The notes beneath the pieces were generated by a model. That model saw only the letters and a program-made list of their open reading frames with translations, was not told the DNA's origin and did not search any database. A DNA stretch of 64,000 bases from Pseudomonadota bacterium (lineage in GTDB: Bacteria; Pseudomonadota; Gammaproteobacteria; Burkholderiales; Burkholderiaceae_F): assembly GCA_029778535.1 (NCBI GenBank), contig JAKOQB010000041.1, forward strand, positions 62,001 through 126,000. Direction: 5' to 3'. The translations under genes were made by a program, and so were the position numbers. Positions 55,735-64,000 of this stretch are shown in pieces. Positions within the stretch are counted from its first letter, which is position 1. The number at the start of each line of letters is the position of its first letter.

Positions 55735-56454
55735 ATGTTCGCGGCACACTTGAAGACACGCGCGCTCGCGCCTTTATTCCCACTTCTCGCGCTGGCGGGC
55801 TGTCAGACGCTGCCGCCGCCGACCGACAGCGCGGTGCTGCCCGAAACCGTGCGCGCGCCGGCGGTGCTGCCCGCGCAGTCGCCACGCTACCTCGTCGATC
55901 CCGCGGCGTCCGAGGTGCGGATCCTCGTTTTCCGCGATGGGCCGCTGGCGCGCTTCGGCCACAATCACGCGATCGTCGGCCGCGTGCAGGGCGAAATCCG
56001 CGCCGGCGGCTCTGCGGCTGCAAACGGCTTCCGGCTCGAGATCCCGGTCGAATCGTTCACCGTCGATCCGGCGGCGGCGCGCGCTGAGGAGGGCGAGGAT
56101 TTCGCCGCCGATGTCTCGCCGCAGGCGCGCAACGCCACCCGCGACAACATGCTCGGACCCGACGTGCTCGACGCCGCGGCGCATCCGCGGATCGCCATCG
56201 ATTCGGTCGCGCTGACCGGACCGGACTGGAACCCGACGGTCACCGCGCGCGTACGGCTGCGCGGCGCCGTGCGCGACGTGCGCTTCCCGGCCGCCGTGTT
56301 CCGCAACGGCGACGTGCTGACCGTGATCGCCGCGTTGCGCCTGCGGCAGAGCGACTTCGGCGTCAAGCCGTTTTCGGCGCTCAACGGCGGACTGCTGGTG
56401 CGCGACGCGATCGATCTGCGCCTGCGCGTCGTCGCTCGGCGCGCTGCGCCATGA
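55735..56454 (+). CDS. YceI-domain lipoprotein
   Basis: 239 residues: lipoprotein signal (PLFPLLALAGC, lipobox LAGC), a Pro-rich linker, then a YceI-like barrel (VDPAASEVRILVFRDGPLAR, FGHNHAIVGRVQGEI, ESFTVDPAAARAEEGEDFAA, VRFPAAVFRNGD). FGHNH is the conserved start of this YceI branch. It stands divergently to the b561/yceI pair, 21 bases from the b561 ATG, so all three probably share a control region. Confidence 0.82.
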   Translation: MFAAHLKTRALAPLFPLLALAGCQTLPPPTDSAVLPETVRAPAVLPAQSPRYLVDPAASEVRILVFRDGPLARFGHNHAIVGRVQGEIRAGGSAAANGFRLEIPVESFTVDPAAARAEEGEDFAADVSPQARNATRDNMLGPDVLDAAAHPRIAIDSVALTGPDWNPTVTARVRLRGAVRDVRFPAAVFRNGDVLTVIAALRLRQSDFGVKPFSALNGGLLVRDAIDLRLRVVARRAAP

Positions 56455-56924
56455 CGCCTCTGCTGCGCGCGCAACCCGCGTTCGACTGGCTGCACGCGGC
56501 GCGGCACTACTTCGCGGTGCTGCTGGTGGCGCATCCGATCTGGGAAATCGCGCAGTTGCCGCTGTACACGATCTGGAAAGGCGGAACGCTGCCGCAGATG
56601 GCGTTCGCGGTCGCGCACTGCACCGCCGGCGATCTGCTGATCGGCATGAGCGCGCTCGCGCTCGCGGTGATCGTCGTCGGCAATCCGGGCTGGCCGCAAC
56701 GTCATTTCGCACGCGTGGCGCTCGCCACCGTCGCGATCGGCGTCGCGTACACGATCTACAGCGAGTGGCTGAACGTCGACGTGCGCGGCGCGTGGGCGTA
56801 TGCGCCGGCGATGCCGCGGCTGCCCTGGCTCGGCACCGGGCTCGCGCCGTTCGCGCAGTGGCTGGCGGTGCCGGTGCTGGCGTTCTGGCGGCTGGCCAGG
56901 CTGCGCCGCGCGGTTTCACGCTGA
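56451..56924 (+). CDS. Membrane protein of unknown function
   Basis: 157 residues with about four hydrophobic segments (YFAVLLVAHPIWEIAQLPLY; LLIGMSALALAVIVVG; RVALATVAIGVAYTIYSEWL; a C-terminal one near LAPFAQWLAVPVLAFW). The WEIAQLPLY and YSEWLN motifs recur in small proteobacterial membrane proteins without assigned role. It overlaps the YceI lipoprotein gene by 4 bases (ATGA), so a functional link with quinone/lipid binding is possible. Confidence 0.65.
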   Translation: MTPLLRAQPAFDWLHAARHYFAVLLVAHPIWEIAQLPLYTIWKGGTLPQMAFAVAHCTAGDLLIGMSALALAVIVVGNPGWPQRHFARVALATVAIGVAYTIYSEWLNVDVRGAWAYAPAMPRLPWLGTGLAPFAQWLAVPVLAFWRLARLRRAVSR

Positions 56925-57133
56925 CGATTCGGCTGCGTTCGCGCGTGTCGCGGATCACGCCGCAGCGGCTTGCGCGGCCGCCGGAGCATCGGCGCGCGAC
57001 GGCACTTCCAGCAGAGTGGCACGCCGTCGGTGACACGCGCTGAAACACGCCGAAACCCGTCGGCACGCGCAGGCAATCACGCGGCAATCGTCGGCCGCGA
57101 AGATGCGCGCAACGGTTCAAGCAGAGTCGAGCG

Positions 57134-57601
57134 ATGCATGTCACAAAGCGGCGCAGTGCACTGAAGGCCGCCGTGCTCGTGGCCCTGCTGATGCTGAATG
57201 CGGTGGCGCGGGCCGAAAACGCCTCTCCTCCCCCCCTCCCGGGCGCTGCGCCCGCTGCCACCGCCTCAGGCAACAAGGCCGAGAAGCCGGTCGAGCCCCC
57301 GCAGAAACCGCGCGCGCGCATGCGCTACGGCGCCGGTTACGAAGCGCGCAAGGTGCGCGGCGAACTGGACGAGCCGCGCGATGCGCGAACGGCGTCCAGC
57401 GATGACGCGGCCGGCCGCGGCGGTGTTGCTGTGGCCGCTGGAGCCGGCGGTGGCGCAGGTGGCGGCGGCGGTGCTGGAGGCGGCGGTGCCGGCGGCGGCG
57501 GTGGCGGCGGTGCAGGAGGCGGCGGTGGAGGTGGAGGTGGAGGTGGAGGCGGCGGTGGCGGTGGCGGAGGAGGCGGCGGTGGTGGTGGCGGTGGCCGATG
57601 A
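57134..57601 (+). CDS. Exported protein with extreme Gly-rich tail
   Basis: 155 residues: signal peptide (RRSALKAAVLVALLMLNAVARA), a polar middle (EKPVEPPQKPRARMRYGAGY) and a C-terminal tail of about 55 residues that is almost all glycine. No domain known. The Gly-rich DNA is GGC/GGT/GGA-rich, which also produces the spurious Pro- or His-rich frames on the other strand. First of three low-complexity exported proteins. The 209 bases before it hold nothing recognisable. Confidence 0.6.
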   Translation: MHVTKRRSALKAAVLVALLMLNAVARAENASPPPLPGAAPAATASGNKAEKPVEPPQKPRARMRYGAGYEARKVRGELDEPRDARTASSDDAAGRGGVAVAAGAGGGAGGGGGAGGGGAGGGGGGGAGGGGGGGGGGGGGGGGGGGGGGGGGGGR

Positions 57602-57712
57602 CGCGCGTCGATGCCGGAGCCGAGGCGAAATGGATTGAACCGACGGGCACACGTCAAGCGAGCGGTTCTGCTCGCAAGCCCGCGACGGATTCTTGACTGA
57701 AGGAGCGAAACC

Positions 57713-58141
57713 ATGAAAGCACGAAGCAAACTCTTGACGGCCCTGCTCGCATCGGTCGTCACCGCGATGGCGGCCGGCGGTCTCGCGCAGGCGCAGGATC
57801 GCGATCAGGCCCGCGACCAGACGCGCGATCGAACCCGCGACCGGATTCACCAGCAGACGCCGCAGCCGGCGACGCAGGCACGGCAGCAGACTCAGCAACA
57901 AACCAAGCAGCAGACGCAGCAGCAGACGCAGTCGCGGCAGCAGGCCAGCCCGGCAACTGCAACGGGCGTTCAGCAACAGACGCGCGAGCGCACGCAGCAG
58001 CAGACGCAGGAGCAGTCGCGTGCGTCAACCCAGTCGCAGTCGCAGGCCGGACCGGGACCCGGTTCGTCCGGCAGCGGTGGCGCGGGCGGCGGTGGCGGCA
58101 GCGGCGGCGGAGGTGGTGGCGGAGCGGGCGGCAGCCGCTGA
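57713..58141 (+). CDS. Exported Gln-rich, Gly-tailed protein
   Basis: 142 residues: signal peptide (LLTALLASVVTAMAAGGLAQA), then a Gln/Arg/Thr-rich low-complexity body (RQQTQQQTKQQTQQQTQSRQ) and a Gly-rich end. No family recognised. A GGAGCG ribosome-binding site lies before the ATG. It follows the Gly-rich protein by 111 bases, and a hairpin (58161-58186) follows it. Confidence 0.6.
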   Translation: MKARSKLLTALLASVVTAMAAGGLAQAQDRDQARDQTRDRTRDRIHQQTPQPATQARQQTQQQTKQQTQQQTQSRQQASPATATGVQQQTRERTQQQTQEQSRASTQSQSQAGPGPGSSGSGGAGGGGGSGGGGGGGAGGSR

Positions 58142-58160
58142 TCCCGACGAATAGAAAAGT

Positions 58161-58186
58161 GCCCGCCGGCCGATGCGTCGGCGGGC
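58161..58186. terminator. Hairpin after the Gln-rich gene
   Basis: GCCCGCCG (58161-58168) and CGGCGGGC (58179-58186) form a perfect 8-bp stem with a 10-base loop, 20 bases after the stop. No clear U tract, so a terminator or a processing site. Confidence 0.55.
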
Positions 58187-58221
58187 GGCCAACCGATGAC
58201 AGTTCAACCCAGGAGTCGAAG

Positions 58222-58602
58222 ATGAATCCCACGAAATTACTTCCATCGCTGCTCGTCGCGGCGTGCGCAGTCGCCGCGCCCGTCGCCGGCGCGGCCGATC
58301 AGCAGCGGCAGCAGGAGCAGACGCAGGCGCATGAGCGAATTTACGGCAGCGATCTGATGACGCCGCAGGAGCGCAACGAGTACCGCGCGCAGATGCGCGC
58401 GCTGAAGACGCAAGAGGAGCGCGAGCAGTTCCGCAAGGAACACCACGAGAAGATGAAAGCGCGCGCTAAGGAGCGCGGCGTGCAGTTGCCCGACGAACCG
58501 CCGGCGCAGGGCCGCGGCATGGGTCCGCGCTACGGCGATGCGCCGGGCGCCGGCATGGGTCCGCGCACGGGCGCGCCGGGCGGCGGCGCGGGCAAGAAGT
58601 GA
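58222..58602 (+). CDS. Small exported protein of unknown function
   Basis: 126 residues with a signal peptide (LLPSLLVAACAVAAPVAGAA), a charged helical segment (LMTPQERNEYRAQMRALKTQ, EEREQFRKEHHEKMKARAKE) and a Gly-rich tail. The TPQERNEYR...REQFRxEHHxxM pattern recurs in betaproteobacterial periplasmic proteins but has no assigned function. AGGAG precedes the ATG at 58222 by 8 bases. Confidence 0.7.
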   Translation: MNPTKLLPSLLVAACAVAAPVAGAADQQRQQEQTQAHERIYGSDLMTPQERNEYRAQMRALKTQEEREQFRKEHHEKMKARAKERGVQLPDEPPAQGRGMGPRYGDAPGAGMGPRTGAPGGGAGKK

Positions 58603-58618
58603 TCGCAATTGAGTGAGA

Positions 58619-58639
58619 GGCCTCGAAGCGCTCGAGGCC
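58619..58639. terminator. Hairpin before the DUF5666 gene
   Basis: GGCCTCGA-N5-TCGAGGCC (58619-58639) is a perfect 8-bp stem 17 bases after the preceding stop. Possible terminator or attenuator; no long T run follows. Confidence 0.55.
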
Positions 58640-58667
58640 GCCGTTCCGCTTCGGCAGGAGCACAACC

Positions 58668-60152
58668 ATGAACGCAGCAATTCTCAGAAACACATTGGCG
58701 GTCATCGCGTTGCCGCTGCTCGCCGCGTGCGGCGGCGGTGGTGACGATGCGACGGCGCCGGCGGCCACCGAGGCGACCGTGATCGGACCGATCACCGGCT
58801 TCGGCAGCGTGGTGGTCAACGGCATCAAGTTCGACGACAGCCAGGCCGCCGTCACGATGGACGACGCGGTGCAGACGCGCGACCGACTGCGCCTGGGCAT
58901 GGTGGTCCAGGTGCAGGGCCAGGTGCGCAGCGACGGGACCGGCGTGGCCAACCGCATCCAGTTCAACGACTGCGTGGAGGGCCCGATCACCGCGATGAAC
59001 CAGGTGCAGAACACGCTGACGGTGCTCGGGCAGACGGTGCAGGTCGACGACGGCACCGTGTTCGACGGCGTTACGCTGCGCGACATGAACGCTTTCGCGA
59101 TCGGAGATCTGGTCGAGGTCAGTTGCCTGCAGGACCGGACCCAGACTCAGGCGCAACTGCGCGCCACGCGCATCGAGCGCAAGGGCACGTTCGTCGACGG
59201 CGCGACCGAAGTCGAAGTCAAGGGCACGGTCGCCAACCTGAACCTCGCGCAGGGCACCTGCACGATCGACGGGTTGACGGTCAATTTCGCCGGCATTCCG
59301 CCGGCGGATCGGCCGGCCGGGCTCGCCAACGGCATGACCGTCGAAGCCTCCGGGCGTCACTTTGCCAACGGCATTCTGCAGGCGGACCGGCTGCGCGACC
59401 GCGATCGCGATCGCATCCACGTGCCCGACGGCAACCTGATGGAGATCGAGGGCTACGTGTCCGAGTTCGTTTCGCTCGCCAGCTTCAGGGTCGACGGCTC
59501 GACGGTGAACGCGGCCAACGCGGTGATCCGCAACGGCACCGCGGCCGACGTGCGCAACGGCGTGAAGGTCGAGGCCGAAGGCACGATGAGCAACGGCGTG
59601 CTGGTCGCGCAGGTGCTGATTCTCAAGCTGCAGACCAACGTGCGCGTCGAGGCCGGCCTGCAGGCCAGGGACACGACAGCGGGCAGCGTCACACTGCTCG
59701 GCCGCGCGATCAAGGTCGCGGGCGACACCATTCTGATCGACCGCCTCGGCCACTCGAATCAGCCGCAGGTCGTCACGCTGGCCGCATTGAACGCCGGCGA
59801 CCGGCTCGAAGTGATGGCCGTGCGCGATGCGGCGGGCAGCCTGACCGCCACACGCATCGAGCGCACCGAGGCCGATCCGCTGGTCGTGGTCAAGGGCGTG
59901 GCCGACGCGAAAACGCCGATCACGCAGCTGACGCTGGCCGGCTTCACCGTCGACACCGGCGCCAACACCCGCTACCGCGACGCCGCCGGCAATCTGATCG
60001 ACGGCGCGAGCTTCTACAGCCTGGTGCAGGTGCCACCCTCGGCGCCGAGCATGGTCCATGCCCGCGGCGTGGTCGCCACGCTGGCGACCAATGTCGTCGA
60101 TGCGACCCGCAGCACCAGCACGATCGGCGAACTGGAGATCGGCGACGACTGA
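58668..60152 (+). CDS. DUF5666-repeat lipoprotein
   Basis: 494 residues: lipoprotein signal MNAAILRNTLAVIALPLLAAC, lipobox LAAC, then several repeats of a small beta-barrel (DUF5666), each with the pattern V.G.V..... NG..V.V.G (for example ITGFGSVVVNGIKFDDSQA; ADVRNGVKVEAEGTMSNGVL; TRIERTEADPLVVVKGVAD). About six units. Cell-surface or periplasmic; DUF5666 role unknown. Ends just before a bidirectional hairpin. Confidence 0.82.
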   Translation: MNAAILRNTLAVIALPLLAACGGGGDDATAPAATEATVIGPITGFGSVVVNGIKFDDSQAAVTMDDAVQTRDRLRLGMVVQVQGQVRSDGTGVANRIQFNDCVEGPITAMNQVQNTLTVLGQTVQVDDGTVFDGVTLRDMNAFAIGDLVEVSCLQDRTQTQAQLRATRIERKGTFVDGATEVEVKGTVANLNLAQGTCTIDGLTVNFAGIPPADRPAGLANGMTVEASGRHFANGILQADRLRDRDRDRIHVPDGNLMEIEGYVSEFVSLASFRVDGSTVNAANAVIRNGTAADVRNGVKVEAEGTMSNGVLVAQVLILKLQTNVRVEAGLQARDTTAGSVTLLGRAIKVAGDTILIDRLGHSNQPQVVTLAALNAGDRLEVMAVRDAAGSLTATRIERTEADPLVVVKGVADAKTPITQLTLAGFTVDTGANTRYRDAAGNLIDGASFYSLVQVPPSAPSMVHARGVVATLATNVVDATRSTSTIGELEIGDD

Positions 60153-60176
60153 ACGCGCCGCCGACCGGGTGTCCCG

Positions 60177-60197
60177 GGGCCGCGTTCTGCGCGGCCC
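60177..60197. terminator. Intrinsic-terminator-like hairpin, convergent
   Basis: GGGCCGCG (60177-60184), loop TTCTG, CGCGGCCC (60190-60197), then TTGTCATT. Lies between the convergent ends of the DUF5666 gene (60152) and the sensor kinase gene (60227), so it can serve both. Confidence 0.7.
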
Positions 60198-60226
60198 TTG
60201 TCATTGTCGACGCGCGAGCGCACGGG

Positions 60227-61585
60227 TCACGCCGGAGCACGTGCTGCCGCCGGCACTTCGAGCCACGCCGCCAGTCCGCCGCCGGCGCGCGCTTCGAGCG
60301 CGACGCGCCAGCCGTTGGCGCTGGCGAGCTGGTGCACGATCGCCAGCCCCAGCCCGAAGCCGCCCGTGGCGCGGCTGCGCGAGCCTTCGACGCGGTGAAA
60401 CGGCCGGAACACCGCGTCGAGCTGGTCGGCCGGAATCGAAGGCCCGCGATCGAGCACGCCGATGCGCACGCGCGGCGTTGCATCGGACTGTGCGGCCGGC
60501 TGCGCGACCAGTTCGATCGGCCCCGGCGCGTAGCGCAGCGCGTTGCCGATCAGGTTGTCGAGCGCGCGCGCCAGCATGCCGGGCGCGGCGTGCGCGCGCA
60601 GCGATCGGTCGCAGCGGATCGACAGCGCAGCGCCCGCGGCGGCGGCCGCCGCGGCGTGCAACTGTGCCCGTTCCTGCAGCCAGTCGCACAATGCGATTTC
60701 CTGCGCCGGCTCGGTGGCGATGCCGCGCGCGATCTCCAGCAGCTGCGCGAGCAGGCGGTTCATCTGCTCGATGTCGTCTTCCATCCGCCGCAGCAACGCC
60801 GGGTCGGGCGCGAGCTCGAGCATCTCCAGCGCCAGCCGCATGCGCGCCAGCGGCGTGCGCAGGTCGTGCGAGATGCCGGCGAACAGCGTGGTGCGCGCGT
60901 CGTTCAGCTCGCGCAGTCGCAGCGCCATGCGGTTGAAATGGCGCGCCAGATCCGTGATCTCGCGCGGCCCGTGCTCCGGCAGCAGCTCGGGCCGGCCTCC
61001 CTGCGCCAGTTTCGCCGCGGCCTGCTCGAAGCGCGAAATCGGCTGCGCGATCCAGCGCGCGAGCCACCACGCGAGCGCGCCGACCAGCAGCGCACCGCCG
61101 AGCGCGGCCAGTCCCAGCGCGACCAACGGGTTGGTCTGCAGCCGCGCGACCGCGAAGCCGACGCCGATCGAGCGGCCGCCCGATTCGATCGCGGTCCACA
61201 GCCAGCGGCTGCCGTCGGGCCCCGCTTCCGCGACGAAGAATGCTTCGCGGCCGAGGCGCCGCTCGAACGCGCGCTCGACGAAGTAGACGTAGAAGCCGTG
61301 CCGCAGCCCGGTGTCGATCGGCGGCGCCATGTCCGGACGCAGCGCGATGTGGTAGTTGCGCGCGAGCTCTTCCTCGAACACCGGGCGCGTGGCCGGCGGC
61401 AGCTCGACCCAGGTTTCCGCCGACATCACGAGCAGGCCGACGAAATCGTCGGCCGCGCGCCGCGACAGCGGCAGCAGCACGAACATCAGCGCCGCCGCGA
61501 CGGTGACGAGCTCGATCGCGATGAACAGCGCCGCCAGCCAGCGCGCGTACTGCGCCGCCAGCGCGCGCGGCCGCTCGTGCGTCAC
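60227..61585 (-). CDS. EnvZ-like sensor histidine kinase
   Basis: 452 residues: helix 1 (LFIAIELVTVAAALMFVLLP), a periplasmic domain of about 110 residues, helix 2 (VALGLAALGGALLVGALAWW), HAMP (IAQPISRFEQAAAKL), H box FAGISHDLRTPLARMRL, N box LDNLIGNALRYAP, G boxes (DRGPSIPADQLDAVF; GFGLGLAIVHQL). The HDLRTPLARMR form is the EnvZ/RstB type. Starts at a GTG overlapping the regulator stop (GTGA). Stimulus unknown. Confidence 0.87.
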   Translation of the reverse strand: MTHERPRALAAQYARWLAALFIAIELVTVAAALMFVLLPLSRRAADDFVGLLVMSAETWVELPPATRPVFEEELARNYHIALRPDMAPPIDTGLRHGFYVYFVERAFERRLGREAFFVAEAGPDGSRWLWTAIESGGRSIGVGFAVARLQTNPLVALGLAALGGALLVGALAWWLARWIAQPISRFEQAAAKLAQGGRPELLPEHGPREITDLARHFNRMALRLRELNDARTTLFAGISHDLRTPLARMRLALEMLELAPDPALLRRMEDDIEQMNRLLAQLLEIARGIATEPAQEIALCDWLQERAQLHAAAAAAAGAALSIRCDRSLRAHAAPGMLARALDNLIGNALRYAPGPIELVAQPAAQSDATPRVRIGVLDRGPSIPADQLDAVFRPFHRVEGSRSRATGGFGLGLAIVHQLASANGWRVALEARAGGGLAAWLEVPAAARAPA

Positions 61586-62307
61586 GCCGCCTCGCCGCGC
61601 GGGTTGAACAGGTAGCCTTCGCCGCGCACGGTGCGGATGAACGCCGGCCGCCCCGGATCGGTCTCGATCTTGCGGCGCAGCCGGGTCACGCGCACGTCGA
61701 TGCTGCGATCGAAGGCGTCGCGCGTGTAGCCCTTCAGGCGCTCGATCAGATCGTCGCGCGACAGCACGCGGTTCGGATGTTCGACGAACACGCGCAGCAA
61801 CTGGAATTCGGCCGTGGTCAGCGGCACCTCGGCATCGCCGCGCGTCAGGCGGAATCCGGCCACGTCGAGCGCGAACGGGCCGAAGCGATGCAGCGGTGGC
61901 GGCGCGTCGGCCGTTTCCTGCACGGTCGCGGCGCGCGCGCGCCGCAGCAGCGCACGCAGCCGCGCCAGCAGTTCGCGCGGGCTGAACGGCTTGGCCAGAT
62001 AGTCGTCGGCGCCGACCTCGAGTCCGACCACGCGGTCGACTTCCTCGCCGCGCGCGGACAGCATCACGATCGGCACGTCGGACGTGCGGCGCAGTTCGCG
62101 CGCCAGCGACAGCCCGTCCTCGCCCGGCAGCATCAGGTCAAGCACGATCGCGTCGGGCGCGCGCTCGGCGATGCGCGCGCGCATCTCGCCGCCGTCGGCC
62201 GCCTCGACGACATCGAAGCCGTTGGCGGCCAGAAAGCTCTTCAGCAGTCCGCGCAGGTCTGGATCGTCGTCGACGACTAGGATTCGCGTTGCCGTGGTTG
62301 TCTGCAT
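61582..62307 (-). CDS. OmpR-family response regulator
   Basis: 241 residues. Receiver domain: RILVVDDDPDLRGLLKSFL, phospho-acceptor Asp in IVLDLMLPGEDGLSL, Lys in DDYLAKPFSPRELLAR. Winged helix: PLTTAEFQLLRVFVEHPNR, RSIDVRVTRLRRKIETD. Closest in layout to OmpR rather than to the CusR-like regulator of this window. Head of the pair; the gap to 62472 holds divergent promoters for it and the next gene. Confidence 0.88.
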   Translation of the reverse strand: MQTTTATRILVVDDDPDLRGLLKSFLAANGFDVVEAADGGEMRARIAERAPDAIVLDLMLPGEDGLSLARELRRTSDVPIVMLSARGEEVDRVVGLEVGADDYLAKPFSPRELLARLRALLRRARAATVQETADAPPPLHRFGPFALDVAGFRLTRGDAEVPLTTAEFQLLRVFVEHPNRVLSRDDLIERLKGYTRDAFDRSIDVRVTRLRRKIETDPGRPAFIRTVRGEGYLFNPRGEAA

Positions 62308-62472
62308 TTGAGGTCAGTCTAGCGGCCGGTCGCGACCGGTTCTTGCGTTCGTGCAGCTTGCCAATCGGTAACGCCGGCGTCAGCGCGGGGTGGGTGCGCC
62401 GCGCACACACTCGCAACCGTGCAAGTCAGACGCTGCACACAACCCTGACGACAAGACTCGATGGAGGTTTTC

Positions 62473-62826
62473 ATGTCAACGCGCAAACTGTTCCTTGCCC
62501 TTGCATTTGCCGGCGCCGCCCCGCTGTCCGCGATGGCGGGTGTCGATTTCGTCAACGTCGGCGGCGAATTGGGCTACACGCTGCAGCAGGTGCCGACGAC
62601 CGGCCTGACGCGCACCGAGAAGGTCGCGCAGGACCGGGCCCAGGCCGCGGCCGAGGCCGCGCAGTTGTCCGGCTGGCGCCGCGTCAACGGCGAGCCCGGC
62701 TGGATCTACGAAGGGCACAAGTACGCACGGGTCAACGGTGAGTTCGCTTGCGTCGACGGCATCGACCACGGTGTGCAGGCGAGCCTTGCGCCGCTCGCGG
62801 ATCCGACGCTATACCGCGGGGTGTAG
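62473..62826 (+). CDS. Small exported protein (DUF4148-like)
   Basis: 117 residues: signal peptide (TRKLFLALAFAGAAPLSAMA), a GELGYTLQQVPTTGLTRTEK segment like short betaproteobacterial DUF4148 proteins, and a C-terminal half with SGWRRVNGEPGWIYEGHKYA. GGAGG lies 8 bases before the ATG at 62473; an in-frame ATG at 62461 is less likely. Divergent from the OmpR-like pair. Role unknown. Confidence 0.65.
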   Translation: MSTRKLFLALAFAGAAPLSAMAGVDFVNVGGELGYTLQQVPTTGLTRTEKVAQDRAQAAAEAAQLSGWRRVNGEPGWIYEGHKYARVNGEFACVDGIDHGVQASLAPLADPTLYRGV

Positions 62827-62906
62827 CGACATGCTCGACGCGGGTGGAGGACGCGGAGGCCGGGCGCCGGTACGATTCGCGCTCCGGCCTTGAACGCTGC
62901 GCCCAC

Positions 62907-63272
62907 GTGTCAATCCCGCTCGACCCGCTCGGACTTTTGGCCCCGCGCATCGCGCTCGCGATGCTGGCGGGGTTGCTGCCGTTGCGCGCGCTGGCCGGGC
63001 CGCTCGACCTGCACATCGCGGCGGACAAGTTCGATGAGCATTGCGTGAAGCTCGCCGCGGGCGAGGTGATCAGCTATCGCTTCAAGAGCAGCGCGCCGCT
63101 GGATTTCAACATCCATCACCACCGCGGCAACGAAGTGCTGTATCCGGTCAGGCACGCGCAGGTGCGCAAGCTGGCCGGCACCTTCCGCGCGCCGGCGGGC
63201 GACGACTACTGCCTGATGTGGGAGAACAAGGGCGCGCAGGCGGTCACGGTGCGCGGCATCACCGAGCCGTAA
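62907..63272 (+). CDS. Exported protein of unknown function
   Basis: 121 residues starting at a GTG, with a signal peptide (IALAMLAGLLPLRALAG) and a beta-rich domain (EHCVKLAAGEVISYRFKSSA; DFNIHHHRGNEVLYPVRHAQ; YCLMWENKGAQAVTVRGI). The pattern resembles small cupredoxin- or Hsp20-like secreted proteins but no ligand set is complete. A longer frame upstream (from 62748) has no similarity. Eight bases before the CYTH gene. Confidence 0.6.
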   Translation: MSIPLDPLGLLAPRIALAMLAGLLPLRALAGPLDLHIAADKFDEHCVKLAAGEVISYRFKSSAPLDFNIHHHRGNEVLYPVRHAQVRKLAGTFRAPAGDDYCLMWENKGAQAVTVRGITEP

Positions 63273-63279
63273 GCGCGCG

Positions 63280-64000
63280 ATGAGCGGGCCGCGGGAAACG
63301 GAACTGAAGCTCGCGGTCGATGCGGCGGACGTGGCGCGGCTGCGGCAGCGGCTGCGGCGCTTCGGCCGGCCGAAGGTCGAGCGGCTCGAGACCGTCTACT
63401 ACGACAGCGCCGATTTCGCGTTGGCAAAGCAGGGCATCGCGCTGCGCGTGCGCCGCGCCGGCGGGCGCTGGCTGCAGACACTGAAGACGCTCGGCGCGCC
63501 GACCGCGCTCGCGCGCCGCGGCGAATGGGAGATGCCGGCGCCGCGCGGCCGGCTCGATCTGGCGCGCTTTGCCGGCACGCCGCTGCCGGCGCTGCTGCGC
63601 GCGCAGCCGGCGCTCGCGATCGCGCCGCGCTTTCGCACGCGCTTCACGCGCGCGCTGTGGACCAGTGCCGATCGCGCGATCGAGATCGCGCTCGACCGGG
63701 GCGAGATCGTCGCCGGCGATCGCTCGGCGCCGATCTGCGAGCTGGAACTGGAGCTGAAGGCGGGCGCTGCGGCCGCGCTGTGGCCGCTCGCGCTCGAGCT
63801 CGCCGGCTCGGGCAGATCGGCGCTGGCGCTCGCGCCGTACGGCGACTCGAAGGCCTCGCGCGGCGTCGCGCTCGCGTTGGGCCGATCGGCGCAGCCGGTG
63901 AAGGCGAACGCAAAGGCGTTTGCGGCGGCGCTCGCGAACTGCGACACGGCGGGCGCGGCGCTGCGTTCGGTGATCGGCACCGGCACCTCGATCCTGCTCG
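63280..64000 (+). CDS. CYTH-domain inorganic triphosphatase (cut by window end)
   Basis: 240 codons inside the window, still open at base 64000. The start MSGPRETELKLAVDA carries the ExExK signature (ETELK) of CYTH triphosphatases, with following strands ETVYYDSADFALAKQGIALR and RVRRAGGRWLQTLKTL. The segment after about residue 200 may begin a CHAD domain, as in YgiF. Hydrolyses tripolyphosphate or similar in the cytoplasm. The ATG at 63280 lies 8 bases after the preceding stop. The C terminus is unseen. Confidence 0.8.
   Translation, partial: MSGPRETELKLAVDAADVARLRQRLRRFGRPKVERLETVYYDSADFALAKQGIALRVRRAGGRWLQTLKTLGAPTALARRGEWEMPAPRGRLDLARFAGTPLPALLRAQPALAIAPRFRTRFTRALWTSADRAIEIALDRGEIVAGDRSAPICELELELKAGAAAALWPLALELAGSGRSALALAPYGDSKASRGVALALGRSAQPVKANAKAFAAALANCDTAGAALRSVIGTGTSILL

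Noticed and set aside
57141-57650. Minus-strand His/Arg- or Pro-rich open frames opposite the Gly-rich gene
   Set aside because: They are the reverse complement of GGN codons (Pro/His/Thr runs) with no signal peptide, start context or partner.

Overview
This is a GC-rich chromosomal window (about two-thirds G+C by eye) of Gram-negative type: outer-membrane efflux channels, lipoproteins, c- and b-type cytochromes, hopanoid genes and OmpR-family two-component systems. Codon use and gene content suggest a betaproteobacterium of the Burkholderiales or a related order. That placement is inference, because there is no rRNA gene or single-copy marker here. I saw no tRNA, rRNA, CRISPR array, phage or intact transposase.

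Layout. 1-3378 (minus): a beta-CASP metallo-hydrolase, an AMP/thymidine-phosphorylase-family enzyme and a PRPP synthetase (cut by the window edge), an apparent RNA-to-PRPP salvage operon. 3495-4470: a scar where a WYL regulator and a convergent copC-like gene have both lost their 3' ends, followed by a palindromic repeat. 4551-8347 (minus): a hopanoid pair, a single 1028-residue frame joining squalene synthase to squalene-hopene cyclase, overlapping hpnG. 8693-16696 (plus): a complete four-gene type II Wadjet anti-plasmid system (jetABCD). 17273-21722 (minus): two genes of unknown function, one of 1133 residues. 21877-31715: mostly housekeeping or orphan genes (radical SAM, sulfide:quinone-reductase-like protein fused to CBS domains, trypsin-like protein, HNH nuclease, small lipoproteins, MFS transporter), then a multicopper oxidase and a methyltransferase.

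31712-44396 (minus) is a copper/silver resistance block: two exported Cys/His-rich proteins, a TolC-like lipoprotein, a multicopper oxidase, a cupredoxin, two CusF-like proteins, a DUF411 protein, the CusCBA efflux pump and a cytochrome c. Many of these genes overlap by 4 bp. The spacers of the cus part are filled with simple or palindromic repeats, and one heptamer repeat lies inside the 5' end of cusB. 44397-48264 holds a second truncation scar, a LanC-like protein, a hydrolase and an enoyl reductase. 48354-54616 is a second metal block: a CusRS-like two-component system, two CopR-box-like sites, Met-rich exported proteins, a Spy/CpxP-like protein and a CPx-type P-type ATPase behind a MerR-type operator whose merR-family gene carries an internal deletion.

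54617-58602: YceI/cytochrome b561 genes, a membrane protein and three small low-complexity exported proteins. 58668-64000: a DUF5666 lipoprotein, an EnvZ/OmpR-like pair, two small exported proteins and the start of a CYTH-domain triphosphatase.

The strongest candidates for something new are the squalene synthase/squalene-hopene cyclase fusion, the uncharacterised two-gene module beside Wadjet, the heptamer repeat able to shift the cusB frame, and the self-deleted merR facing an intact operator. All family assignments come from reading motifs by eye; no database search was run.
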